NCBI GenBank assembly: GCA_964531675.1
Contig: CAZHFW010000060.1
Span: 1-14,224 of the forward strand
Source: CAZHFW01 sp964531675
GTDB taxonomy: Bacteria > Planctomycetota > Phycisphaerae > Phycisphaerales > UBA1924
Direction of reading: 5' to 3'
DNA length: 14,224 nucleotides
The translations under genes were made by a program, and so were the position numbers. Of this stretch, positions 7,697 to 14,224 are shown in pieces. The notes beneath the pieces are model-generated. The model was given only the letters and a program-made list of their open reading frames with translations. It was not told where the DNA came from and ran no database searches. Numbering within the stretch: the first letter of the stretch is position 1; every line of letters begins with the position of its first letter.

Positions 7697-8314
7697 GTGA
7701 CCCCCGAGCTCCTTCTTCCTCGTGTAGCCCAAGGCGATGCCGCCGCGGTGAAGGCGTGTATTCAGCGCTTCGGGGGGCTCATCTGGTCGCTGGCGCGGCG
7801 CATGACGCGCAACGACGCGGAGGCCGAAGACGCGGTGCAGGAGATCTTCGTCGAGATCTGGCAGTCCGCCGGCCGGTATGACGTCAACGTTGCTTCCGAG
7901 ACCGCCTTCGTCGCGATGATCGCACGGCGGCGTCTGATCGATCGCCGTCGCAAGGCCGACCGCCGTCCCGGTGAACAGGCCCTCCCCGATGGCGTCTTTG
8001 GCGAGCCCGAAAGGGCCGATGCTTCGGAAGTCGTTGAGGAAGCGGGAATCGCCTCCGCGGCCCTCGAAAAGCTCAGCCCGGAACAGCAGCGCGTGCTCAG
8101 GCTCTCGATCTTCCAGGGGCTTTCCCACGAGAAGATCGCCCGGTCCACGGGACTGCCTCTGGGCACCGTGAAGACTCACGCTCGTCGCGGCCTGATCCGA
8201 ATCCGCGAGATGCTCGAAGCGGAAAGGCAGGGAGAAGCCGCGGGGGATGCTCCGACTGGCCAGCCCTCCGAAGACCAGAACCAGTCGTCCGCAAATCTTG
8301 GAGGAACCGTCTGA
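7697..8314 (+). CDS. ECF-type RNA polymerase sigma factor
   Basis: A 205-aa sigma-70 family protein of the extracytoplasmic-function type, directing RNA polymerase to a small regulon. Region 2 spans about 21-90, with the core-binding stretch DAEAEDAVQEIFVEIW (40-55) and the basic MIARRRLIDRRRK segment. Region 4 covers about 119-175, with the helix-turn-helix SHEKIARSTGLPLGTVKTHA reading the -35 element. The last 30 residues are polar and probably disordered. The start is uncertain. I prefer GTG 7697, which gives the usual short lead into region 2 (VTPELLLPRVAQGD); the frame also offers ATG at 7478 and 7499, which would add poorly structured residues. An anti-sigma gene follows 34 nt later, so the two are probably cotranscribed. 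GGAGGA at 8300-8305, at the end of this gene, may help translation of the next one. Confidence 0.92.
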   Translation: MTPELLLPRVAQGDAAAVKACIQRFGGLIWSLARRMTRNDAEAEDAVQEIFVEIWQSAGRYDVNVASETAFVAMIARRRLIDRRRKADRRPGEQALPDGVFGEPERADASEVVEEAGIASAALEKLSPEQQRVLRLSIFQGLSHEKIARSTGLPLGTVKTHARRGLIRIREMLEAERQGEAAGDAPTGQPSEDQNQSSANLGGTV

Positions 8315-8348
8315 TCGATCGGGGCCCCGGTCCCGCTGGTTCGTCACC

Positions 8349-9212
8349 ATGTCGCACGCCTTCTCCAACTCCGACCGCCAATCCGAACTGCTCGCGGACC
8401 TCGCGATGCAGGGGTTGTCGCATGCGGAGCTTCGAGAGCTCGAGGCGCTCGGCCTGGCTGATGACACCTTCGATCTGGCCGCAGCGGCAGCGGACCTGGC
8501 CATGTTCCCCCCGGCCGAGCCTCTTCCCGACCACGTGCGGGCCAAGCTCGAAGCCTGCGCCGATCGGTACATCGCCAATCCGGGCGGGGACGCGGTGATC
8601 GCACGCATCACGCCCGAGCGAGCTTCCGCACAAGTTTCGCCCGCACTGACGCCCTCGCTGGCTGGCGAGAGCGTCACCCGCGTGCCCTTGGTTGCCAAGC
8701 TCGGCTGGGTGGCTGCGGCGGCGTGCCTTGGACTGGCCATCGTCGGGTGGATGCCCAAGCCGGGCCAGGCCGGTCGTGGGACCGAAATCCTCGCGGGCGG
8801 TGGCGACCTGGGAACGCAGCGGAATCAGTTGCTCGCCGCGGGCGAGGACGTGGTTCGCTTCGATTGGTCCGATTGGGCCGCCGATGGTCAAGGCCCCGAG
8901 ATCCCGGGCGTGAAGGGCGACGTCGTTTTCTCTCCCAAGACCCAGACGGGCTACATGCGGTTCGTCGGACTCCCCGACAACCCCAAGGACGCGCAGTACC
9001 AGCTCTGGATCGTCGATGAGCGCGGCATGGGCCAGCGCGTCAGCGGCGCGATCTTCGATGCGCACGCCCGCGGCGGAGAGCTGATCGTCCCGGTCTCGCC
9101 CCGCATCACGGTGGGCAAGCCCGTCGCCTTCGCGCTCACCATCGAGAAGCCCGGCGGCACCTGGGTCTCCGACATGAAGCGCCGCGTGGTCATCGCGACC
9201 GCCAAGGGCTGA
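8349..9212 (+). CDS. RskA-like membrane anti-sigma factor
   Basis: A 287-aa single-pass membrane protein expected to hold the upstream ECF sigma factor inactive. The N-terminal about 115 residues would be cytoplasmic and helical; they lack the HxxxCxxC zinc motif of ZAS anti-sigma factors, as RskA-type proteins do. One membrane helix lies at about 118-134 (GWVAAAACLGLAIVGW). The outer domain (about 165-287) has the RskA C-domain pattern, with GYMRFVGLPDNP, YQLWIVDERG and a late FALTIEKPGG. The ATG at 8349 has only a weak ribosome site, while a strong GGAGGA lies farther upstream at 8300-8305, where no in-frame standard start follows. Translational coupling to the sigma gene is therefore possible. 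By family knowledge, the sigma factor would be freed by proteolysis of this protein in response to an envelope signal; that signal is unknown here. Confidence 0.9.
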   Translation: MSHAFSNSDRQSELLADLAMQGLSHAELRELEALGLADDTFDLAAAAADLAMFPPAEPLPDHVRAKLEACADRYIANPGGDAVIARITPERASAQVSPALTPSLAGESVTRVPLVAKLGWVAAAACLGLAIVGWMPKPGQAGRGTEILAGGGDLGTQRNQLLAAGEDVVRFDWSDWAADGQGPEIPGVKGDVVFSPKTQTGYMRFVGLPDNPKDAQYQLWIVDERGMGQRVSGAIFDAHARGGELIVPVSPRITVGKPVAFALTIEKPGGTWVSDMKRRVVIATAKG

Positions 9213-9248
9213 GCCGGCGGCCTGTCTCCTTCCAACTGAAGTTGATGC

Positions 9249-9641
9249 TCACCGCATGGGTGTCTGCACCGCCTTGATCCGGATCGGCCCTTTGGCGCGG
9301 TCAGCATCCACAGGCGTGCCGCCCTGCGTGATCAGCACGCGGCCCTGCACGACGAGACGCCGGGCAGCCCGCCTGACGGGCTCCATGAGTTCTTGCCAAG
9401 CGGCGGGGTCGACCTGACGGGCGACCTCTGACGGACAGATGGACGCGGTCGGGGAACGGGACGCCAGCAGGCTCAGGATCGCGTCCTCGAGGCGGGTGTC
9501 CAGGTCCCGGACCCCGCGACGGCTGCACGCCTGGCTGCAATACCGGACGTTCTCCCAGTCGCGTTCCCACTTCTTGCGCCAAGTGAAGGACCGGCCGCAG
9601 GATGCGCAGGGCTTGGAGGGGATGTCGGGTCGTCCGGGCAT
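9249..9641 (-). CDS. Small zinc-finger protein, DUF2256-DUF3253 fusion
   Basis: A 130-aa protein of unknown function. The N-terminal third matches DUF2256: a four-cysteine zinc-binding unit (C12, C15, C35, C39) with the family WRKKW stretch between the pairs. The rest (about 52-125) matches DUF3253, a winged-helix-like segment with AILSLLASR, SEVARQVDP, WQELMEPVRRAARRLV and a final GPIRIK. The two DUFs occur fused in other bacteria. The ATG at 9641 begins just before the conserved PSKPC. A TTG at 9698 is also in frame but adds a proline-rich lead, and neither start has a purine-rich ribosome site. It faces the anti-sigma gene, with 36 nt between the stop codons and no clear terminator there. 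Nucleic-acid binding is plausible but unproven. Confidence 0.85.
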   Translation of the reverse strand: MPGRPDIPSKPCASCGRSFTWRKKWERDWENVRYCSQACSRRGVRDLDTRLEDAILSLLASRSPTASICPSEVARQVDPAAWQELMEPVRRAARRLVVQGRVLITQGGTPVDADRAKGPIRIKAVQTPMR

Positions 9642-9682
9642 GGGGGGAAGCGGGGGAGGGAGGAAACCGGCGGAGAGGGGGC

Positions 9683-9688
9683 TATACT
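9683..9688 (+). promoter_or_regulatory. Candidate -10 box for tRNA-Val
   Basis: TATACT stands out in a G-rich stretch 50 nt before the tRNA-Val gene. No matching -35 hexamer is visible 16-18 nt upstream. It overlaps the far upstream side of the minus-strand DUF3253 gene. Confidence 0.4.
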
Positions 9689-9738
9689 CTTCGCCCAAGG
9701 CCTGAAAGGGGAGTCACCCCCGAACAGGCGACAATCAG

Positions 9739-9812
9739 GGGCGATTGGCGCAGTTGGCTAGCGCGCATGCATGACACGCATGAGGTCCCGAGTTCGAGTC
9801 TCGGATCGCCCA
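9739..9812 (+). tRNA. tRNA-Val (anticodon GAC)
   Basis: A full 74-nt cloverleaf. The acceptor stem is GGGCGAT with ATCGCCC, and the D stem is GCGC/GCGC. The anticodon stem CATGC/GCATG encloses ATGACAC, so the anticodon is GAC, reading GUC valine codons. The T arm CCGAG-TTCGAGT-CTCGG is perfect. The discriminator base is A, and CCA is not encoded. Confidence 0.95.
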
Positions 9813-10109
9813 CTTTCTTCCGCCGCGGTGATGCCCAAGGGGCGTCCGCCGGGCGTTCCACTTCAAACCAGTTTGAGCTTTCCGGGCGGCGGTTCTGCGC
9901 CCGCTGAGTTGTGGCGTGGAGGGGTGACGACGCGCCCGTCGGCCTTGGTTGCGGAGCTTGTTGTCTGGGTTCGACGTCGCGGAACCGGCGCGGTTTGAAC
10001 GTGCGATCAGCGTCGCACTTCTTCATCTACAACTCCGGAAAGCGTTGTGTTTGTCGTGCTGTGGCGTGGAGCGATCGCGCCTAGATTCTGCGCTCTGAAA
10101 GGACGACAC
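9813..10109 (+). other. Intergenic stretch between tRNA-Val and the AbgT gene
   Basis: No gene is supported here. A 6-bp stem, GTGCGA (10001-10006) with TCGCAC (10013-10018), followed by TTCTTC, could be a weak terminator. The 12-mer TGTGGCGTGGAG occurs twice, at 9910-9921 and 10060-10071. TAGATT at 10082-10087 could be a -10 box for the transporter gene, without a good -35. Confidence 0.35.
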
Positions 10110-11861
10110 ATGCAACCCACTCCTGCGGATTCGTCCGCGAAGCGCGGCCGCATTCTGGACATCATCGAGCGCGTTGGCAACAAGATCCCCGAGCCCGCGG
10201 TGCTCTTTGCGATCTTCGCGGCGCTGGTGGTGGTGATCGCTGCGATCGGAGACGCGACGGGCTGGTCGGTGCAGCCTGTGCAGCCTGTCGTGCAACTGGT
10301 GGACAAGGTCGGCCCGGATGGCCTGGTGGTCCGGCACGCCGACGGGAGCGCGATCCGCATCCCGATGCTCGACGAGAAGGGCCGTCCGCAGATCACGCTC
10401 GAGCCCAAGGGAGATCCGATCACGCCGCGCACGCTTCTGAACAGCGAGGGCGTGTACTGGATGCTCTCCTCGATGCTGCGCAACTTCACGCATCTGCCCG
10501 CGCTCGGGCTGATCTTCGTGAGCATCCTGGGCATCGGCCTGGCGGAGAAGTTCGGCATGTTCGGCGCCGCGATGCGCTGGCTCGCGCAGGTCGCGCCCAA
10601 GCGGCTGCTCACCCCGATCATCGTGATGGTCGGCGCCAACAGCTCCCTGGCGAGCGATGCGGGCTACATCATCCTGCCGCCTCTGGCCGCGGCGTTGTAC
10701 AGCGCACTGGGGCGTTCTCCGATCGCGGGGCTTGCGGCGGCGTTCAGCGGCGTCGCCGGGGGCTTCTGCGCCGGATTCAGCCTCAACGCCAGCGACACGT
10801 TCATGGCGGGTCAGGCCCAGCAGGCGGCCCACATCATCGATCCCGAGCGCGGGGTTCTGCCGACCGCCAACTGGTACTTCAAGGCGGCCTCGGTGTTCGT
10901 CCTCATGCTCGCGGGCTGGTTCGTCACCGACAAGATCGTGGAGCCCCGCCAGCTCGCGGCCGCGCGGGCCAAGGGAGGCGATCAGGGGACGATCGAGAGC
11001 ATGTCCCTCAGCCGGCTCGAGAAGCGAGGCCTGCTGGTCGCGATGGCGGTCATGGCGGTGGTCATCGGCGCGTTCATGGCGCTGATCTTCGTCCCCGGCG
11101 CGCCTTTGCAAGGTGAAGGGCAGCAGGTCCTGGCCAACGGGCACGTGCTCATGAGCGGCCCCGCGCAGGCCCTCAAGGGTGAGACGTTGGGCCTGCGCCT
11201 GGTCGAGCCGCCGGGCCACCGCTGGGCGCACGTCATCGTGCCCATGATGCTCTTCATCTTCCTGCTTCCCGGCATGGCCTACGGCATGGTCGTGGGCACG
11301 CTCCGCTCCCAGCGTGACCTTGTCGACGCGATGCAGTCGGGCGTGCGATCGATCGTGCCTGTGCTGCTGATCATGTTCTTCCTGGCCCAGTTCGTCGAGT
11401 ACTTCAAGTACACGCGTCTGGACCGGATGCTCGCGTACGCCGGCGGGCAGCTGCTCGTGGATGCGAGCCTTCCCATCCCGGTGCTGGTCATCGCGTTTGT
11501 GCTCCTGGTGATCCTGGGCGACTTTGCGATGAGCGGCCTGATGAGCAAGTTCGCGGTGATGGCGCCGATCTTCGTCCCGATGTTCATGTTCGTGGGGATC
11601 AGCCCGGAGCTGATGATGGCCGGGTACCGCATCGGCGACAGCGTGGTGAACGTGATCACGCCCTTGAACAGCTACGCGCTGATCGTGCTGGCGGTGCTCC
11701 AGAAGTACAAGCCCGGGGCGGGCCTGGGGTCGCAGATCGCCCTGATGCTGCCGTATTCGGTGGTGTACTTCTTCGCCTGGACGGGGTTCCTGCTGCTGTG
11801 GTACGTGACCGGGCTCCCCCTGGGGCCCGGGGGCGCGTTGAACTACGTTCCGCCCCACTGA
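10110..11861 (+). CDS. AbgT-family membrane transporter
   Basis: A 583-aa inner-membrane protein of the AbgT family. Members were described as importers of p-aminobenzoyl-glutamate; MtrF and YdaH were later shown to export sulfonamide-like antimetabolites. The N-terminal IIERVGNKIPEP and first membrane helix (about 29-46) are typical. The first re-entrant signature is GANSSLASDAGYIILPPL, with D183 as the likely conserved acid. The second is MSGLMSKFAVMAPIFVPM (474-491), followed by YRIGDSVVNVITPLNSY (506-522). About nine or more hydrophobic segments fit the family. Where relatives often have Trp after the SxK of the second signature, this protein has Phe (F481). AAAGGA precedes ATG 10110 by 6 nt. 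The nearest neighbours are tRNA genes, so there is no operon to suggest the substrate. Confidence 0.93.
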   Translation: MQPTPADSSAKRGRILDIIERVGNKIPEPAVLFAIFAALVVVIAAIGDATGWSVQPVQPVVQLVDKVGPDGLVVRHADGSAIRIPMLDEKGRPQITLEPKGDPITPRTLLNSEGVYWMLSSMLRNFTHLPALGLIFVSILGIGLAEKFGMFGAAMRWLAQVAPKRLLTPIIVMVGANSSLASDAGYIILPPLAAALYSALGRSPIAGLAAAFSGVAGGFCAGFSLNASDTFMAGQAQQAAHIIDPERGVLPTANWYFKAASVFVLMLAGWFVTDKIVEPRQLAAARAKGGDQGTIESMSLSRLEKRGLLVAMAVMAVVIGAFMALIFVPGAPLQGEGQQVLANGHVLMSGPAQALKGETLGLRLVEPPGHRWAHVIVPMMLFIFLLPGMAYGMVVGTLRSQRDLVDAMQSGVRSIVPVLLIMFFLAQFVEYFKYTRLDRMLAYAGGQLLVDASLPIPVLVIAFVLLVILGDFAMSGLMSKFAVMAPIFVPMFMFVGISPELMMAGYRIGDSVVNVITPLNSYALIVLAVLQKYKPGAGLGSQIALMLPYSVVYFFAWTGFLLLWYVTGLPLGPGGALNYVPPH

Positions 11862-11923
11862 GCAGGCGGGGGTGGGGGGCGGGCCTCACCGCAGCAGGTC
11901 CAGCGGATAAACTGAGGGCGTCT

Positions 11924-11996
11924 GCCGCCTTAGCTCAGCTGGTAGAGCATCGCTTTTGTAAAGCGAGGGTCCGGGGTTCGAGTCCCCGAGGCGGCT
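11924..11996 (+). tRNA. tRNA-Thr (anticodon TGT)
   Basis: A complete 73-nt cloverleaf with acceptor GCCGCCT/AGGCGGC and D stem GCTC/GAGC. The anticodon stem TCGCT/AGCGA encloses TTTGTAA, giving anticodon TGT (threonine ACA). The T arm is CGGGG-TTCGAGT-CCCCG. The discriminator is T, with no encoded CCA. GATAAACT at 11906-11913 may be its -10 region, 62 nt or less after the transporter stop. Confidence 0.95.
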
Positions 11997-12021
11997 TTTG
12001 TGGTCTGGCGGGGTCCTCGGT

Positions 12022-12050
12022 TTGTCGGGGGCTGTCAGGCGGGCTACATT
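12022..12050 (+). promoter_or_regulatory. Candidate sigma-70-type promoter for tRNA-Tyr
   Basis: TTGTCG (12022-12027) and TACATT (12045-12050) are spaced by exactly 17 nt and lie 43 nt before the tRNA-Tyr gene. This is the best -35/-10 pair seen in the window. It implies that tRNA-Tyr need not depend on read-through from tRNA-Thr. Confidence 0.5.
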
Positions 12051-12093
12051 CATGCCCCTGGGTTGCCGATCCCCTCGGTGTCCAGGGATGCTC

Positions 12094-12176
12094 GGGCGCG
12101 TGCCGGAGTGGTCAAACGGGGCAGACTGTAAATCTGTTGGCTTACGCCTACGGGGGTTCGAATCCCTCCGCGCCCA
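12094..12176 (+). tRNA. tRNA-Tyr (anticodon GTA)
   Basis: An 83-nt class II tRNA. The acceptor is GGGCGCG with CGCGCCC. The anticodon stem GCAGA/TCTGT, with one G-T pair, encloses CTGTAAA, so the anticodon is GTA. A long variable arm forms GGC-TTAC-GCC. The T arm is GGGGG-TTCGAAT-CCCTC with one wobble pair. The discriminator is A, and CCA is not encoded. Confidence 0.95.
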
Positions 12177-12183
12177 CTTCAGC

Positions 12184-12216
12184 GGGCCGGCCGATCTGGC
12201 CGGCCCGTCTCGTTTT
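12184..12216 (+). terminator. Terminator after tRNA-Tyr
   Basis: GGGCCGGCC (12184-12192) pairs perfectly with GGCCGGCCC (12198-12206) around five bases, and TTTTT follows at 12212-12216. It closes the tRNA pair and separates it from the WXG100-like gene set. Confidence 0.85.
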
Positions 12217-12307
12217 TGGAGCGTGGACGCCGGGGCTCCCGTGTCCCGATAACGCAATCCGAACACGGACCGCTGGGAGCGTGCGACCAGGACATGCCTC
12301 CCGCGGG

Positions 12308-12350
12308 TATAAAGGGCATCGGGGCCTCGCCCCCAGACCCAGGGAGGGGT
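12308..12350 (+). promoter_or_regulatory. Candidate -10 box and ribosome site for the WXG100-like gene
   Basis: TATAAA at 12308-12313 lies 38 nt before the start codon and stands out in GC-rich DNA. No good -35 is visible. AGGGAGGGG (12341-12349) is a strong Shine-Dalgarno sequence just before ATG 12352. Confidence 0.4.
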
Positions 12351-12351
12351 T

Positions 12352-12624
12352 ATGTCCAAAGCGGTTGTCGATCCTGGCGAACTCCGGCGCTTTGCGCACG
12401 ATCTGAAGCGCTTCAACACCAACCTGCGCGATCAGATGACCGCACTGGTGGGGCGCATGAACGAGCTTGGGGAGACCTGGCGCGACCAGGAGCACGCCAA
12501 GTTCGCAGCCGAGTTCGAGGACACCATGCGGGTGCTCCATCGCTTCACGGACACCACCGACAAGCACGTGCCCTTCCTGATCCGCAAGGCGGAAAAGATC
12601 GAGGCGTACCTGAACCAGAAGTGA
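12352..12624 (+). CDS. WXG100-like small protein (putative type VII secretion-type substrate)
   Basis: A 90-aa helical protein with the size and layout of the WXG100/ESAT-6 family: a first helix (about 7-38), a turn with Trp, and a second helix (about 47-88). The turn reads ETWRDQEHAKF with W43, so it is W-x-D rather than the classical W-x-G. The following AKFAAEFEDTM matches the family pattern of a helix resuming right after the turn. No signal peptide or cysteine is present. The C-terminal end YLNQK lacks a clear YxxxD/E export motif. WXG100 proteins are secreted, or act as partners, in systems driven by an FtsK/SpoIIIE-type ATPase. A strong ribosome site supports the start. The family call rests on size, helix layout and the Trp turn, plus the second such gene at 13243. 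Confidence 0.72.
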   Translation: MSKAVVDPGELRRFAHDLKRFNTNLRDQMTALVGRMNELGETWRDQEHAKFAAEFEDTMRVLHRFTDTTDKHVPFLIRKAEKIEAYLNQK

Positions 12625-12664
12625 CGGCTGTTCGGCGGCGGACGCACCAACGCGGGGTCGGACC

Positions 12665-13246
12665 ATGGGCGAGTCGGCGCGGGTCCTCGACGCTTCGGCG
12701 CTCGAAGAGGCCAAGAACGCGATCATCGAGCACGCGGAGGGGGTGAAAGCCATCTTCGTGGGTGTTGACGCGGACATCCAGCGGATCGAGGGCTGGCTCA
12801 CGCGCGAGATGCCCATGTACTGGAAGTCACGGATCAGGCACCTCGAAGAGGAGGTGATCCGCTGCAAGGGCAAGATCGCGTCCAAGAGGCTCGCGGCGGC
12901 GCCGGAGATCCCGTCGGTGGTGGAGGAGACGATCGCGTTGCGGCGTGCCGAGGCCAAGCTCGAGAACGCACGCAAGAAGAGCCAGCGCGTGAAACACTGG
13001 GCGATCAAGTGGAGGCAGGAAGCCCCGCTGTTCCGCGCCGCCTGCGCCGGCCTGCTGCACGCGGTCCAGCGGGACGCACCGCTGGCGGTCGCCAGGCTGA
13101 ACCTGATGCGTCAGCGGCTCGACGAGTACCGGCGCATGATGCCGGTCAGGCCCGGGGATCCGCCGGTGATTTCGTCGGACTTCCTGGTGGATGCGGAGCC
13201 CGAGACCGGCCAATCGGGGTCGGAAGGCAACACGGTGGCGTCATGA
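12665..13246 (+). CDS. Hypothetical helical protein in the WXG100-like locus
   Basis: A 193-aa protein I do not recognise. It is almost entirely helical by composition, with charged coiled-coil-like stretches at about 55-75 (HLEEEVIRCKGKI) and 86-115 (ETIALRRAEAKLENARKK). Several tryptophans (W44, W53, W112, W116) lie at helix ends, and the acidic tail from about 170 is probably flexible. No signal peptide or membrane segment is seen. It starts 40 nt after the first WXG100-like gene, and its TGA overlaps the ATG of the next gene (ATGA at 13243-13246), so the two are probably translationally coupled. The position suggests a chaperone, partner or structural part of the same system; that is inference. 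Confidence 0.75.
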   Translation: MGESARVLDASALEEAKNAIIEHAEGVKAIFVGVDADIQRIEGWLTREMPMYWKSRIRHLEEEVIRCKGKIASKRLAAAPEIPSVVEETIALRRAEAKLENARKKSQRVKHWAIKWRQEAPLFRAACAGLLHAVQRDAPLAVARLNLMRQRLDEYRRMMPVRPGDPPVISSDFLVDAEPETGQSGSEGNTVAS

Positions 13247-13470
13247 GCGTTTCGTCCTCAAGGGCCGGGCTCATGCAGGCCCACAAGAAGCTGATGGAGA
13301 CCCTCCACGCGACGCGGGGAAGGTGGGACGATCCGAGTCGGGCGCGGTTTGAAGCCCGGTTCGTGGAGCCTCTGGAGAAGGTGACGGTGGATGCGGTTCG
13401 GGCATTGGATCAGCTCGTGAGCATGATGGACGCGTTGAAGCGGGAGTGTTCGGAGGACCGCGTGGAATAG
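13243..13470 (+). CDS. Second WXG100-like small protein
   Basis: A 75-aa helical protein that begins inside the stop codon of the previous gene. It repeats the layout of the first small protein: helix, Trp turn, helix. The turn is RGRWDDPSRARFEARF with W28, again W-x-D, with the R-x-x-F-x-x-x-F pattern after it. Its first helix is shorter than in the 90-aa protein. No signal peptide is present. Overlap with the 193-aa gene argues for joint expression, perhaps as a heterodimer partner of the 90-aa protein, as in EsxA/EsxB pairs; this is inferred. A longer open frame exists upstream from 13009, but it lies antisense to reason because it sits inside the 193-aa gene. Confidence 0.68.
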   Translation: MSVSSSRAGLMQAHKKLMETLHATRGRWDDPSRARFEARFVEPLEKVTVDAVRALDQLVSMMDALKRECSEDRVE

Positions 13471-13525
13471 GGGACAGGAGCGTGGCGGGGGACCGATAGA
13501 AGAGAGGACTTCACGCGAGACGAGG

Positions 13526-14224
13526 ATGACGCCGCAGAGTTTCCAGGAGCGAGCCCAGAACCTGATCCGCACGCTGACCGAGGCGTGCGCTGCCCGCGCG
13601 CAGGCTCAGAAAACTCTGGCCGAGCGTCTGACGAGCGAGACGCAGTCGATCGATGCCGAGCACCGCCGTCTGGCGGCCGAGGCGGCCAGCGCGTTCGCCG
13701 CCGAGTACCGGGGGCTCGAGACCGAGCGCGACCGGGAGATCGCGGCACTGGACGCCAGAATCGCCGAGACGCTCGGGAAGCTCCGCGACGATTGTGCAGC
13801 ACGCGAGCGCACGCTCGAAGCCCGGGCCACCGCGCTCAAGGTCAAGACCGAACGCGACCACAAGGAAGCCAAGTGGCTCGCGGAGACGATGATCGAGCCG
13901 GGCGAGGTGAAGCTCAAGGAAGCAGCGGAGAGCTGGACGCGCATCGCGGAGTCGATGCGGAAGGATGCGGCCAAGCTTCGCGAGGCGTATCTGGATGCGT
14001 TCGCCCGCCGTGCTCGTGGTGACATCCAGCCCAAACCTGTGACGGTGGAGATCGTTGGCGCGGGGGCTGCGCCGGCCCACGAGCTGGCCAAGGAAGCGCT
14101 CAAGGCGCTGCATGACGACCTGCCGGGGTTCCGCAAGGCTGCGGACCCGCCGCTGGGTCGTCCGGCGGTCAATCTGGTCGTCGGCCTGATCGGCGCGATC
14201 GCGGCGGCGGGCGCGGCTCTGGGC
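13526..14224 (+). CDS. Partial coiled-coil membrane protein, candidate FtsK/SpoIIIE-like type VII ATPase N-terminus
   Basis: An open frame runs from ATG 13526 to the window edge (233 codons, no stop). Residues 1-165 are rich in Ala, Glu and Arg with heptad-like spacing (LAERLTSETQSIDAEHRRLA and onward), a long coiled coil. A short non-helical link (PKPVTVEIVGAGAAP, about 170-184) follows. A hydrophobic stretch, AVNLVVGLIGAIAAAGAALG, begins at residue 214 and continues past the edge, clearly a membrane segment. Gene order after two WXG100-like genes makes an FtsK/SpoIIIE-type secretion ATPase the leading guess, but no Walker motif is inside the window. It starts 55 nt after the 75-aa gene with only a weak GAGG next to the start, so a slightly different start is possible. 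Confidence 0.6.
   Translation, partial: MTPQSFQERAQNLIRTLTEACAARAQAQKTLAERLTSETQSIDAEHRRLAAEAASAFAAEYRGLETERDREIAALDARIAETLGKLRDDCAARERTLEARATALKVKTERDHKEAKWLAETMIEPGEVKLKEAAESWTRIAESMRKDAAKLREAYLDAFARRARGDIQPKPVTVEIVGAGAAPAHELAKEALKALHDDLPGFRKAADPPLGRPAVNLVVGLIGAIAAAGAALG

Noticed and set aside
10023..11858. A 611-codon minus-strand frame opposite the AbgT gene
   Set aside because: It exactly shadows the transporter gene and translates to a His/Asp/Arg-rich string, typical of the reverse frame of a hydrophobic protein.
9739..12176. Integration hot spot at the tRNA genes
   Set aside because: tRNA genes are common targets, but I found no integrase and no repeated tRNA 3' end in the window, and the neighbouring genes show no change in base composition.

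Overview
The window is a GC-rich bacterial chromosome segment, most likely from a planctomycete of the class Phycisphaerae. The main reason is the C-terminal domain of the secreted amylase: a cysteine-bounded dockerin-like domain with two calcium-loop-like repeats that ends in Gly-Cys, which is characteristic of that group. An ECF sigma/RskA-type pair and a WXG100-like cluster leading into a coiled-coil membrane protein fit the same phylum. The assignment comes from protein style only; the window holds no rRNA or other phylogenetic marker.

Layout. Positions 1-389 are non-coding and full of inverted repeats. They hold a run of small hairpins (11-102), two inverted copies of a 46-nt palindromic repeat (152-197 and 249-294), and a terminator shared by both strands (311-340). 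Positions 390-6044 hold two divergent secreted carbohydrases, a GH13 alpha-amylase (minus strand, with the dockerin-like tail) and a GH31 alpha-glucosidase-like enzyme (plus strand). They are separated by a 408-nt divergent control region. Together they could take extracellular or periplasmic starch or maltodextrins down to glucose.

Positions 6323-9212 carry a secreted two-domain fasciclin (FAS1) protein, an ECF sigma factor and an RskA-like membrane anti-sigma factor, all on the plus strand with a terminator after the FAS1 gene. This resembles the mycobacterial SigK/RskA module, which controls FAS1 proteins. A convergent small zinc-finger protein (DUF2256-DUF3253) follows at 9249-9641. Then come tRNA-Val(GAC), an AbgT-family membrane transporter, tRNA-Thr(TGT) and tRNA-Tyr(GTA), with a strong terminator after the last.

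Positions 12352-14224 begin a plus-strand gene set that runs off the window: a 90-aa WXG100-like protein, a 193-aa helical protein, an overlapping 75-aa second WXG100-like protein, and a long coiled-coil protein that enters a membrane segment just before the edge. The arrangement suggests a type VII secretion-like (WXG100/FtsK-SpoIIIE) locus. The ATPase domain that would prove it is not inside the window.
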